A stretch of 54,610 nucleotides of DNA from assembly GCA_944386645.1 (NCBI GenBank), contig CALXBW010000011.1, positions 1 through 54,610 of the forward strand, given 5' to 3'. A program made the translations under genes and the position numbers. The notes under the pieces are model-generated. The model did no database searches. It worked only from the letters and a program-made list of their open reading frames with translations, and was not told where the DNA came from. Shown piece by piece: positions 1-10,200 of this stretch. This DNA comes from an uncultured Clostridia bacterium (GTDB lineage Bacteria > Bacillota > Clostridia > TANB77 > CAG-508). Each line of letters starts with the position of its first letter. Within the stretch, counting starts at the first letter, position 1.

Positions 1-206
1 ATTCCTAACATAAATGGAGAATGCGTTGCAATTATAAATTGAACACCTAAATATCTTGCCATTTTATTTATTTCTTCTGCAAGTTTTACTTGATTTTGTG
101 GTGATAATGAAACCTCTGGCTCTTTATTTTTTAATATATTAAATGGATATATATTATTATTGGTTATTCTGCTATCACTTAACTTAAATGTTTTTAGGTA
201 TATCAT
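1..206 (-). pseudogene. AAA-family ATPase remnant with internal deletion (runs off left edge)
   Basis: Reading the minus strand from an ATG at 206 gives a typical N-terminus of a small AAA ATPase (MIYLKTFKLSDSRI, then NIYPFNILKNKE). It passes without a gap into the C-terminal part of the same family: PEVSLSPQNQ, which is the segment around Walker B, then FIIATHSPFMLG, the ATHS switch motif. In intact members these parts are separated by roughly 100 residues or more that carry the Walker A P-loop. That segment is missing here, so the gene appears to have lost its nucleotide-binding core by an in-frame deletion. A GGAG Shine-Dalgarno lies about 11 bases upstream of the ATG. The fragment continues off the left edge. 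The family assignment is from remembered motifs; the deletion follows from the missing P-loop. Confidence 0.6.
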
Positions 207-366
207 TATTTTCACATCTCCAAGTCTATGCTTACACTATATCACGGATTTACATTCCATATCTAAAACAATCTTAACATTAATTTCAAAATTTTGTACT
301 TTTTCTAGTCCAAATCTACTTTTCTATGAAACATTATTGTATCTTGAAAGCTAGTAAATTCAAGTA

Positions 367-1743
367 TTATTGGTAATTCTTTAATTCTAGCACCGCTACA
401 CACTCCACATTACTTGTAAAAGGAAACATATCAACTGGTTGAACAGAATTCAAACTATAACTATCACTAATCAACAGCTTAACATCTCTTGCAAAAGTTG
501 CAGGATTACAACTAATATAAACAATCTTTTTAGGTTTAATTTTATTTAATATATTAATAGTATTTTTATCAAGCCCCTTTCTAGGTGGATCTACAAAAAC
601 AATATTTGGTTTATCTTTTATTTCATTTAATGTATTATCTAAAATTTTCTCTACATCGCCACAAAAAAACTTTATATTTTCTATATTATTAATCTTTGCA
701 TTTTCATTTGCATCTTTTATTGCATCTTCAACTATTTCAATACCATAAACCATCTTAGCATATTTACTAACAAAAATGCCAATTGTTCCAATTCCACAAT
801 ATAAATCTAAAACAAGATCATTGCTACTTATATTAGCATTTTCAATTGCAATTTCATATAATACTTCTGCTTGTACTGAATTTACTTGATAAAATGATAA
901 TGGCGATATTTTAAATTTATAATTACCTAAAATATCATATATATATCCATCGCCAAAAATTATTTTATTTTCTTTTCCAAATATCACATTAGTATTTTTT
1001 AAATTATAATTTAAAACAATAGTTTTTACATTTTTATATTTATTAGTAATAAAATCTATAAAATCTTTTTTTATACTAACCTTTTTATTATTTAAAACTA
1101 ATACAAGCATTGCTTCATTAGAAATATTACCATTTCTTACAACAATGTGCCTTAAATCACCACTTTGATTTTCTTCATTATATGCTTTAATACCATTTTC
1201 TAATAAATATCTAAAAGTATCTTGTGCTATTAAATTTGCATTTAAATTTTGAATACCGCAAAAACCATTTTTTATAATCTCATGGCTTTTTCTAGCATAT
1301 ACACCCATAATAGGTTTTCCTGCTTTATCAATTCCAACTGGATATTGTAATTTGTTTCTATAGTTATATGGATTCCCCATACCTATTGTATTGTTTACAT
1401 GCACTCCATAAATCTTTTCTTTATTTAAACAATTAATAACAATATCTCTTTTTAAATCTAATGTATAATTATAATCCATATGTCTTAAATTACATCCACC
1501 ACATCTTTTATATGTAGCACAATCCAAATCCTGAACTCTATATTTTGATTTCTTAATAATATCAATAATTTTACCTATAGCATAAGAAGAAGTAACTTTA
1601 ATAATAAGCACTTTAACAACTTCTCCTTTAATAGCTTTTGGAACAAAAATAGTAAAATTATCTATCTTTCCAATTCCTTCACCATTAAAACCATTATCTT
1701 CTATATTTAAAACATATTCTTTATTTTTTTCTACACTCACCAC
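367..1743 (-). CDS. rlmCD: 23S rRNA (uracil-5-)-methyltransferase, RlmD/RlmCD (TrmA/RumA family)
   Basis: SAM-dependent enzyme that makes 5-methyluridine in 23S rRNA; in Gram-positives one such enzyme can modify both U747 and U1939. An N-terminal TRAM-like beta domain comes first. A 4Fe-4S cluster motif follows, with CATYKRCGGC supplying three Cys near residues 75-85 and a fourth in GFCGI. The Rossmann fold carries LDLYCGIGTIGIF, the substrate motif is FVDPPRKGLD, and the catalytic Cys sits in YISCNPATFARD. The open frame extends to a TTG at 1764, overlapping polC, but the AAGGGG Shine-Dalgarno lies inside that extension. This favours one of two adjacent GTG codons (1743 or 1740) as the start, leaving a gap of about 13 bases after polC. 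The two genes are probably cotranscribed. Confidence 0.9.
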   Translation of the reverse strand: MVSVEKNKEYVLNIEDNGFNGEGIGKIDNFTIFVPKAIKGEVVKVLIIKVTSSYAIGKIIDIIKKSKYRVQDLDCATYKRCGGCNLRHMDYNYTLDLKRDIVINCLNKEKIYGVHVNNTIGMGNPYNYRNKLQYPVGIDKAGKPIMGVYARKSHEIIKNGFCGIQNLNANLIAQDTFRYLLENGIKAYNEENQSGDLRHIVVRNGNISNEAMLVLVLNNKKVSIKKDFIDFITNKYKNVKTIVLNYNLKNTNVIFGKENKIIFGDGYIYDILGNYKFKISPLSFYQVNSVQAEVLYEIAIENANISSNDLVLDLYCGIGTIGIFVSKYAKMVYGIEIVEDAIKDANENAKINNIENIKFFCGDVEKILDNTLNEIKDKPNIVFVDPPRKGLDKNTINILNKIKPKKIVYISCNPATFARDVKLLISDSYSLNSVQPVDMFPFTSNVECVAVLELKNYQ

Positions 1744-1756
1744 GAAATCCCCTTTA

Positions 1757-4700
1757 TTATCCAAATAAACTCATCTGATTGCTCTCACTCATTCCTTTTA
1801 AGCAACCAACATTTCTTAATATTTCTATAACAGATTTACCTGCTTTAGAACGTATTTGTAAATCATTTATAGACATAAATTTGCCGTCTTTTCTTGCTTC
1901 TACAATACTTTGAGCTGCTACAGTTCCTAATCCAGCAATACTATTTAGAGGAGGTCTTATTCCTTCATCCTCCATAATAAATTTAGTTGCATCAGATTTA
2001 TACAAATCAATTGGTAAAAATTTGTATCCCCTTTCATACATTTCTAAAACAATTTCTAAAATAGCATACATATTTTTATCTTTTACAGTTACATTATTCC
2101 CTTGTGAATCAATTTCTTTCATTTTGTTTCTAACTCTCTCTTCTCCATTTGTCATAATTTCACTATCAAATTCATCTGCTCTTATAGAAAAGAATGCAGT
2201 ATAATATGCCTTTGGTATATGTACTTTAAACCATGCAATTCTAAATGCCATAGTTACATATGCTGCTGCATGAGCTTTAGGGAACATATACTTTATTTTT
2301 TTACAAGAATTTATATACCAATCAGGAACATTATTCTCTCTCATAACCGCTTCTTGCTCTTCTGTTAACCCTTTTCCTTTACGAACACATTCCATTATCT
2401 TAAAAGAAGTTTTAGGAGGTAATCCCATTTTTATTAAATAAATCATTATATCATCCCTAGTACATATTGCTTCATCTAGCTTTATTGTACCTGCTTCAAT
2501 TAAAGATTGAGCATTATTTAACCACACATCTGTACCATGAGATAACCCAGAAATTCTTATTAATTCCTCAAATGTTTTTGGTCTCGTATCTACTAACATA
2601 CCTCTAACAAATTTAGTTCCAAATTCAGGCACACCATAACTTCCTACCTCAGAATTAATTTGTTTTGGAGTTACTTCTAAAGCGTCTGTTGAACTAAAAA
2701 TAGACATAGTAGCTTTATCATCAAGAGGTATTGTTGTAGGCTCTATACCAGTTATATCTTGTAGCATTCTTATAACAGTAGGATCATCATGACCTAGTAT
2801 ATCAAGTTTTAATAAATTTTTATCTATAGAGTGATAGTCAAAATGTGTTGTAATAATATCTGAATTTGGATCATCTGCAGGGTGTTGCACTGGACAAAAC
2901 TCATAAATTTCTCTATCTTTTGGTACAACTATAATACCTCCTGGATGCTGTCCTGTCGTTCTTTTTACTCCTGTACAGCCAGCTGCAATTCTTGCTACCT
3001 CTGCATTACTTACAACTATTTGTCTTTCTTCAAAATATTTTTTTACATAACCAAATGCCGTCTTTTCAGCAATCGTTCCTATTGTTCCAGCTTTAAAAGT
3101 CTTTCCTTTACCAAATAAAACTTCTGTGTATTTGTGTGCTTTTGCTTGATATTCTCCAGAAAAGTTTAAATCTATATCTGGCTCTTTATCTCCATCAAAA
3201 CCTAAGAATGTTTCAAATGGTATATCCATTCCATCTTTCTTTAACATATGACCACATTTAGGGCATTTTTTATCAGGTAAATCAAATCCATTTTTGTAAC
3301 CATAATCAGTAAAATCAGAATATTTACAATGTGGACATCTATAATGAGCTTGCAAAGAATTTACTTCAGTTATACCAGTCATATTTGCAACAAATGAAGA
3401 ACCAACTGATCCTCTTGATCCAACCAAATATCCATCTTCATTAGATTTCCAAACAAGTTTTTGTGCTATTATATACATAACGGAAAAACCATTTTTGATT
3501 ATAGAATTTAATTCTTTATCTAATCTTTGCTTAACTATTTCTGGCAACTCTTCACCATATAATTCTTTTGCCTTTGACATAGCTATATTCTCAATTTCTT
3601 TTTCGCATCCCTCAATATGAGGTGGGCATTTATCAGGTGAAATAGGACATACATTTTCACACATATCTGATATTTTATTTGTATTAGTTACAACTACTTC
3701 ATATGCTTTATCATATCCTAAATATGCAAATTCCTCTAACATTTCATTTGTTGTTCTTAAAAATAAAGGTGCTTGATTATCTGCATCATCATAGCCTTGA
3801 CCAGCCATTAATATTCTTCTATAAATTTCATCTTGTGGATCCATAAAATGAACATCACATGTTGCTACAACAAGCTTACCTAATTTATCACCTAATTCTA
3901 CTATCTTTCTATTTATATCTTTCAAATCTTCTTCATTTTTTACAGTTCCATTTCTAATCATAAAATCATTATTTCCTATAGGCTGTATCTCCAAATAATC
4001 ATAATATCTTGCAATTTCTTCTATTTCCTCATCTGATTTACCAGCTACAATAGCTCTATATAATTCTCCCGCTTCACATGCACTACCAATAATTAAACCA
4101 TCTGAATATTTTTCATAAAGACTTTTTGGAATTCTTGGTTTTTTATAGAAATAGTTTAAATGTGAAAAAGATATTAATTTATATAAATTTATTAATCCTT
4201 TTTGAGTTTGAGTTAATATTATTGCATGATAACTAGGTAAATTTTTTACATTTATTTCTCCTTGGCATTTTTCATCTATCTCGTTTATCTTACTTATGCC
4301 TTTTTCTTTCATCATATCTATCATAACATTAAAAACTTTAACTAAAGTGATAACATCATCTAAAGCTCTATGTGCTACTTCAACTTTTATACCTAAATTT
4401 TCAGCAATAATTCCTAATTTATATTTTTTATAATCAGGAAATAATTCTTTTGCTAACCTTAATGTGTCAATATATGTATTGTCTAGTTTATATCCAATTT
4501 GTTCTGCATTATATCTAATAAAACCTATGTCAAAAGACGCATTATGAGCAACTAATACTGAATCTCCCATAAACTCTATAAATTTAGGTAAAATTTCTTC
4601 TATAGTTGGTGCATCCCTAACCATATCATCTGTTATATTAGTAATTTGAACAATTTTATCAGGTATAGGTTTTTCTGGATTAACAAAACTTTCAAAAGTA

Positions 4701-6109
4701 TCTATTATTTCTCCATTTTTTAATTTAACAGCTCCTAATTCTGTTATTTTTTCTGTTTTGAATGAAAGTCCTGTTGTTTCAATATCTAAAACACAATATT
4801 CTACATCTAAATCTTGATTTTTTGATAGAAATACACTAGGACTTTTATCTGGAACTAAATAAGCTTCAACACCGTATAATACTTTCATACCCGTTTTTGA
4901 AGCGGCTTTATTTGCTTCAGGAAATGCTTGAACAACACCATGATCAGTTAAAGCTATTGATTTCCATCCCCATTTTGCTGCTCTATTTATTAAATCAGTA
5001 ACTGATGTAACCGCATCCATCTGACTCATTTGAGTATGCATATGCAATTCTACTCTCTTATTTTCAGCATTATCCATTCTCTCTTCTTTTTTTATACCTT
5101 CTGTTTCAATAACAGTATTTGCGATAAAGCCAATCTCTTTTGCAAAAGTATCAAAACCTGCAGTTCCTGAAATTTTTACTCCTTTAGCACCTTTTAATCT
5201 ATCTAATATCTTTTTTGTTTCATCTTGTTTTACAAATATCTTACACGTTATAGAACTTGTTCCATCATATAAATCAAAAAATATAATTGCTTTCTCATTT
5301 CTAATATCTCTTGAATCTGTTTTTATAACTTGTCCTTCTAAAGCAATTTTTTTATTATCTATTATAATATCTTTTATTTTTTCAATTTCTTCTTTTATAG
5401 TTGCACTTCTACCATATATAAGTGGACTTTTATCATCTTCTACTGTTTCTTGCTTCTTTTCCTTATCTTTTTGTGTATTATCAACCTCAATTTTTTCAGA
5501 ATTTTTATTATTCTCCTTTTTCTCTTCTTTAGCCATAAATTCCATAGCTTTAATATGCCTTATTGCCTCTTCTTCCATTCTCTTTTCATATTCTTTTTGT
5601 TTTTCCATACTCTCAACATTTATATCTTCTATATATTTTACCTTGAAATTCTTTCCATATAAATTTTTAAGCAATCTCTCTAAATCTCTATCAATTTTCC
5701 TAGCATACAAAAAATCTGAACCTTTAACCTCTAAAGTAACTATTGCATTATTCTCTTTAATGTCAATTTTACTATTTTTTAATATACCAATTGTCGTAGG
5801 ATATCTTCTAATAATATAACAAGATATTTTGTCCCATTCATCTGTTATATTATCTATTGAAATACTATTACTATAATTTATATTTGTTATAACATCGTTA
5901 ACACCAAATCTACTTTTTAAGTATGTTTCAAATTCATACAATTCCTTAGCTGTAATATTTTTATCTGAATCTAAAGATAATTCTAAAACATTTGTTTTTT
6001 TGAATAAACTTATTTGTTTTATTCTCATATCTAATATATTACTCTCTTTATCATAATCAGTAAAAACATCTTTTATAACTTTTATTACATCAACAGTTCC
6101 AATACTCAT
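1757..6109 (-). CDS. polC: DNA polymerase III PolC-type alpha subunit with proofreading exonuclease
   Basis: Leading-strand replicative polymerase of low-GC Gram-positives; 1450 residues, the usual length. In order: an N-terminal domain with a charged linker (about 165-225), an OB-fold, and a PHP domain (HMHTQMSQMDA, LTDHG). The PHP is split by a DEDDh 3'-5' exonuclease (DIETTGLSF, then VAHNASFDIGF and AHRALDD). Next is a Cys4 zinc site (CPHCKYSDF, KKCPKCG) and the polymerase core with catalytic Asp residues in EPDIDLNFSGEY. Helix-hairpin-helix sequence follows (IAGLGTVAAQSIVEAR). The last residues, NQMSLFG, match a beta-clamp-binding QxxLF motif. The start is clear: GGAGGG eight bases before the ATG. 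It is the first gene after the CRISPR array and reads away from it. Confidence 0.98.
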   Translation of the reverse strand: MSIGTVDVIKVIKDVFTDYDKESNILDMRIKQISLFKKTNVLELSLDSDKNITAKELYEFETYLKSRFGVNDVITNINYSNSISIDNITDEWDKISCYIIRRYPTTIGILKNSKIDIKENNAIVTLEVKGSDFLYARKIDRDLERLLKNLYGKNFKVKYIEDINVESMEKQKEYEKRMEEEAIRHIKAMEFMAKEEKKENNKNSEKIEVDNTQKDKEKKQETVEDDKSPLIYGRSATIKEEIEKIKDIIIDNKKIALEGQVIKTDSRDIRNEKAIIFFDLYDGTSSITCKIFVKQDETKKILDRLKGAKGVKISGTAGFDTFAKEIGFIANTVIETEGIKKEERMDNAENKRVELHMHTQMSQMDAVTSVTDLINRAAKWGWKSIALTDHGVVQAFPEANKAASKTGMKVLYGVEAYLVPDKSPSVFLSKNQDLDVEYCVLDIETTGLSFKTEKITELGAVKLKNGEIIDTFESFVNPEKPIPDKIVQITNITDDMVRDAPTIEEILPKFIEFMGDSVLVAHNASFDIGFIRYNAEQIGYKLDNTYIDTLRLAKELFPDYKKYKLGIIAENLGIKVEVAHRALDDVITLVKVFNVMIDMMKEKGISKINEIDEKCQGEINVKNLPSYHAIILTQTQKGLINLYKLISFSHLNYFYKKPRIPKSLYEKYSDGLIIGSACEAGELYRAIVAGKSDEEIEEIARYYDYLEIQPIGNNDFMIRNGTVKNEEDLKDINRKIVELGDKLGKLVVATCDVHFMDPQDEIYRRILMAGQGYDDADNQAPLFLRTTNEMLEEFAYLGYDKAYEVVVTNTNKISDMCENVCPISPDKCPPHIEGCEKEIENIAMSKAKELYGEELPEIVKQRLDKELNSIIKNGFSVMYIIAQKLVWKSNEDGYLVGSRGSVGSSFVANMTGITEVNSLQAHYRCPHCKYSDFTDYGYKNGFDLPDKKCPKCGHMLKKDGMDIPFETFLGFDGDKEPDIDLNFSGEYQAKAHKYTEVLFGKGKTFKAGTIGTIAEKTAFGYVKKYFEERQIVVSNAEVARIAAGCTGVKRTTGQHPGGIIVVPKDREIYEFCPVQHPADDPNSDIITTHFDYHSIDKNLLKLDILGHDDPTVIRMLQDITGIEPTTIPLDDKATMSIFSSTDALEVTPKQINSEVGSYGVPEFGTKFVRGMLVDTRPKTFEELIRISGLSHGTDVWLNNAQSLIEAGTIKLDEAICTRDDIMIYLIKMGLPPKTSFKIMECVRKGKGLTEEQEAVMRENNVPDWYINSCKKIKYMFPKAHAAAYVTMAFRIAWFKVHIPKAYYTAFFSIRADEFDSEIMTNGEERVRNKMKEIDSQGNNVTVKDKNMYAILEIVLEMYERGYKFLPIDLYKSDATKFIMEDEGIRPPLNSIAGLGTVAAQSIVEARKDGKFMSINDLQIRSKAGKSVIEILRNVGCLKGMSESNQMSLFG

Positions 6110-6256
6110 TGTTATATCCCTCCATATATCTTATAGAATTCTATCACAATGATTAATTTATTTAAAGATTTTTTATCCATCATTTTTTCTTTTTATATGT
6201 TTGATATCTATTAATATCTTATTTATCTAAAATTATATGCAATATTATATTTTAAT
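6110..6256. other. Spacer between polC start and distal end of CRISPR array
   Basis: About 147 AT-rich bases holding the polC ribosome-binding site and presumably its promoter. I see no gene and no clear terminator for the array, although transcription of the array runs towards polC in the same direction. Confidence 0.4.
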
Positions 6257-9200
6257 TTTATTTTTCTAATATATTTAAATTAATACCTTCTCCGTTTTCA
6301 CTTACTATATCAATTCCGTAATTTACATTCTAATATATTTAAATTAATACTTTTCTTTGCATTGTTACAACACTTAACAAATCCTCATTTACATTCTAAT
6401 ATATTTAAATTAATACTAACAGATTATGATTTTTACGCAAGTAAATATAAATTTACATTCTAATATATTTAAATTAATACTTTTATTATTTATATATATA
6501 TCTCCATCTTTAATTTCATTTACATTCTAATATATTTAAATTAATACATGAACAAATAGTAATAAGTGCAGAAAGATATGCGTTATTTACATTCTAATAT
6601 ATTTAAATTAATACAGAAATATAGCAATATTTGAAACATTGTTATCGACATTTACATTCTAATATATTTAAATTAATACTATTAATAAATAACTTAGTAA
6701 AAAAAGATTTAAAAATATTTACATTCTAATATATTTAAATTAATACTTATTTCAAGCTATATGCCTGACTTAAATGCACCATTTACATTCTAATATATTT
6801 AAATTAATACTGTTACTAGTCAAAACCGTATAAAACTAGTATTGTACACATTTACATTCTAATATATTTAAATTAATACCAATTTTCTAGTTTATTTTTA
6901 TCTAGAATTTCCGCAATATTATTTACATTCTAATATATTTAAATTAATACTTGGTGGATAATATGAAATTTAAAAATATTGGAACATTTACATTCTAATA
7001 TATTTAAATTAATACAAAATCTGAAGCTTCTGATAATGATGTTGATATAAGATTTACATTCTAATATATTTAAATTAATACTTATTTCAAGCTATATGCC
7101 TGACTTAAATGCACCATTTACATTCTAATATATTTAAATTAATACTGTTACTAGTCAAAACCGTATAAAACTAGTATTGTACACATTTACATTCTAATAT
7201 ATTTAAATTAATACCAATTTTCTAGTTTATTTTTATCTAGAATTTCCGCAATATTATTTACATTCTAATATATTTAAATTAATACTTGGTGGATAATATG
7301 AAATTTAAAAATATTGGAACATTTACATTCTAATATATTTAAATTAATACACAAAAAAGAAAATTCCTATTGTAATTAATCTTAAAACATTTACATTCTA
7401 ATATATTTAAATTAATACTGAATATCATAAATGGTTTAAAACAACGGAACATGTATTTACATTCTAATATATTTAAATTAATACTTAAAACATAATTAAG
7501 AAAGAGGAATTAAAAATTAATTTACATTCTAATATATTTAAATTAATACTGTTGCTATTGTTAATGGAGAAGAAGCTACTATAAAAAAATTTACATTCTA
7601 ATATATTTAAATTAATACTTTTGCCCTCTATTCTTATACAGATGCTTCAGCTTTATTTACATTCTAATATATTTAAATTAATACCTAATAATAGCTTTTC
7701 TGGTCTTTCAAATTCTGAATAATTTACATTCTAATATATTTAAATTAATACTTATAAAAATAATAAATAAAAACATAAAAAATTAATTTACATTCTAATA
7801 TATTTAAATTAATACTAATATTTGCACGGTGGAGCTAAAGCAAATGATTATATATTTACATTCTAATATATTTAAATTAATACGGAAGAACTGTAAACCA
7901 TTGGTGGAGCAAATCACAAATTTACATTCTAATATATTTAAATTAATACTTAAAAAATAAACAATCTGAAATAGATTATTTAAAATTTACATTCTAATAT
8001 ATTTAAATTAATACTTGCTATGTTTTATTACATATTCTTTTATATGTTCCCAATTTACATTCTAATATATTTAAATTAATACATATTGCATTGATTGTGA
8101 TAACGATGTATTTGATGTATTTACATTCTAATATATTTAAATTAATACGAAAAATGAAACCTGTTGCATTGCATGAAAAAACATTTACATTCTAATATAT
8201 TTAAATTAATACCCACTGCTACCATTTTATTTCCTAAATTTGAATAATTTACATTCTAATATATTTAAATTAATACTAACAGAACATAAATTATTTAATA
8301 TAAAACATAGTGAATTTACATTCTAATATATTTAAATTAATACGTGACATCAAGAAATATGACTATTGCTGATGCTTTGTTATTTACATTCTAATATATT
8401 TAAATTAATACTTTATAATTTTTTTATAACTTTGTGCTGCTGCATGAATTTACATTCTAATATATTTAAATTAATACTAAAGATATATTACAGTTTGAAA
8501 AAAGAGCTGATGAAGTATTTACATTCTAATATATTTAAATTAATACCTATTGCGAGATAAACTCTTATATCATCCGTCGTAAATTTACATTCTAATATAT
8601 TTAAATTAATACAAATACTATCTTTATCTAATTTTTCAATGTCATACGGATTTACATTCTAATATATTTAAATTAATACTGCAATTAATAAATCAAATAC
8701 AAACAGTGTTTACGGATTTACATTCTAATATATTTAAATTAATACCCGTAGAAGCTAATATAAGAACAATAAAATATATAAAATTTACATTCTAATATAT
8801 TTAAATTAATACAATACGATAATAAGTAGCAGTTTCATCACGAAAATAATTTACATTCTAATATATTTAAATTAATACTGAGATATAAGTGAATATATTA
8901 GCTAGGTCAGGAAAAATTTACATTCTAATATATTTAAATTAATACGAAATTTCTTTTGCAATAAAAGGATAGGAGTGATTATAATTTACATTCTAATATA
9001 TTTAAATTAATACTTTAGTTGATTTAACAAAAATAATTCTACCTCTGATATTTACATTCTAATATATTTAAATTAATACAACTGACTTATTATAATATCG
9101 AAAGGAGGAAAAAAAATTTACATTCTAATATATTTAAATTAATACACAGAAAAGCATGAAGACGGCGCTTATCATTTTCATCATTTACATTCTAATATAT

Positions 9201-9670
9201 TTAAATTAATACTTTAGTTGATTTAACAAAAATAATTCTGCCATTAATATTTACATTCTAATATATTTAAATTAATACAAGATTCACGTTGATTTGCGGA
9301 AGCTTTCGTAAGAGATTTACATTCTAATATATTTAAATTAATACGAAATAGGTCATCAGATGGATATAAGTTATCTGCATTTACATTCTAATATATTTAA
9401 ATTAATACAGAAAATATAAGATTAAAAAAACAAATTGATTTAAATTTACATTCTAATATATTTAAATTAATACCACAACCAGTTACACCAATAATTCAAG
9501 GTCTACAATTTACATTCTAATATATTTAAATTAATACATAACCTTTTTAAATCTTTTAATGCATTTAAATTAAAATTTACATTCTAATATATTTAAATTA
9601 ATACGCGTAACGGACGCAACAGTAGAATACGAACAACCATATTTACATTCTAATATATTTAAATTAATAC
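6257..9670 (-). CRISPR. Type I-B CRISPR array, 52 repeats of 30 bp and 51 spacers
   Basis: Counted by hand: 30-base repeats recur from 6257 to 9670 with spacers of 34-41 bases. In transcript orientation (minus strand) the repeat begins GTATTAATTTAAATATATTA and ends GAATGTAAAT, resembling clostridial type I-B repeats with an ATTGAAAT-like 3' handle. All internal repeats look identical. The repeat at 6257-6286 differs at its outer end, as expected for the oldest, leader-distal unit. The cas operon and leader lie at the high-coordinate end, so the newest spacer is 9605-9640. Four spacers occur twice as a block, and two others share 27 of 36 bases. Some spacers carry ribosome-binding-site-like sequence (for example AAAGGAGG in 9080-9115), which fits targets near the starts of foreign genes. 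Confidence 0.99.
6747..7320. repeat. Duplicated block of four spacers inside the CRISPR array
   Basis: Four consecutive spacers at 6747-6780, 6811-6849, 6880-6920 and 6951-6985 recur, identical and in the same order, at 7082-7115, 7146-7184, 7215-7255 and 7286-7320. The offset is exactly 335 bases. One unrelated spacer (7016-7051) separates the two blocks. This is the trace of recombination between repeats, not of independent acquisition. Confidence 0.97.
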
Positions 9671-9705
9671 ACGTTTGCAAAAAATACTCTTATATCCTTA
9701 ATTAA

Positions 9706-9735
9706 ATTATATATATCTGTCTATGCATATGTAAA
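9706..9735 (-). promoter_or_regulatory. Probable pre-crRNA promoter in the CRISPR leader
   Basis: On the minus strand TTTACA (9735-9730) and TATAAT (9711-9706) are separated by 18 bases, a good sigma-A-type promoter. Predicted transcription starts near 9699, about 28 bases before the first repeat at 9670. The -35 overlaps the left arm of the palindrome at 9732-9769. Confidence 0.6.
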
Positions 9736-9769
9736 ATTAATATATTTTTATAAAAATATATTAATTTTA
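9732..9769. promoter_or_regulatory. 38-bp perfect palindrome in the CRISPR leader
   Basis: The arms 9732-9750 and 9751-9769 are exact reverse complements of 19 bases each, all A/T, with no spacer between them. It lies between the cas2 stop (9913) and the array, and covers most of the -35 element of the predicted pre-crRNA promoter. It could be an operator for a dimeric regulator, a cruciform or hairpin ending the cas transcript, or a leader feature read during spacer integration. The sequence alone does not decide which. The rest of the leader (9671-9912) has no gene. Confidence 0.75.
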
Positions 9770-9912
9770 TTATTTAACAATTATTTAATAAATTTTATAA
9801 CCTTCAAAAGCGTTAGAAAAAACAACATACATCATTTTAATCTTAATTCAATTCCATGAAAAATATTATCTGTCATACTCCTATGTTTTTTCACTTATTT
9901 AATATCGACAGC

Positions 9913-10197
9913 TCACAAAAAATTATCAGTTTTATCATCTTCAACTTTTCCAAAGAAAATTTTTTCCATCCATCTTTGATTTCTACTTTTAAATACAATT
10001 ATACTATCTTTATCTCTTCTAATATATTTATTTAATTCTGATTTTAATTTTATTAATTGTGATTCTAATAATTCTCCTTCAAAAACAGAATTTTGGATAT
10101 GTATTAAATATTTCTTACATGTTTTAAATACATTTCTTAAAACTTTTTGTCCTTCTTTTTCTTCTAAATTTATATCATATACTAATATTATATACAT
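9913..10197 (-). CDS. cas2: CRISPR-associated endoribonuclease/integration factor Cas2
   Basis: 94 residues with a ferredoxin-like fold. The conserved Asp is in the first beta-strand (IILVYDINLEEKEG) and the second strand reads YLIHIQNSVFEGEL. Cas2 forms the central dimer of the Cas1-Cas2 spacer integrase. It is the last gene of the cas operon, starting four bases after the cas1 stop, and is followed by the leader and array. The conserved length and C-terminal strand suggest it is intact. Confidence 0.95.
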   Translation of the reverse strand: MYIILVYDINLEEKEGQKVLRNVFKTCKKYLIHIQNSVFEGELLESQLIKLKSELNKYIRRDKDSIIVFKSRNQRWMEKIFFGKVEDDKTDNFL

Positions 10198-10200
10198 AAA

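Noticed and set aside
5450-5662. Phe-rich plus-strand frames opposite polC
   Set aside because: Complement of the Lys/Glu-rich PolC linker; no start signals.
8366-8560. Open frame inside the CRISPR array
   Set aside because: It encodes the repeat three times (LHSNIFKLI) and is a by-product of the array.
6257-9670. Self-targeting spacers against genes in this window
   Set aside because: By eye no spacer matches another part of the window; a systematic search was not possible.
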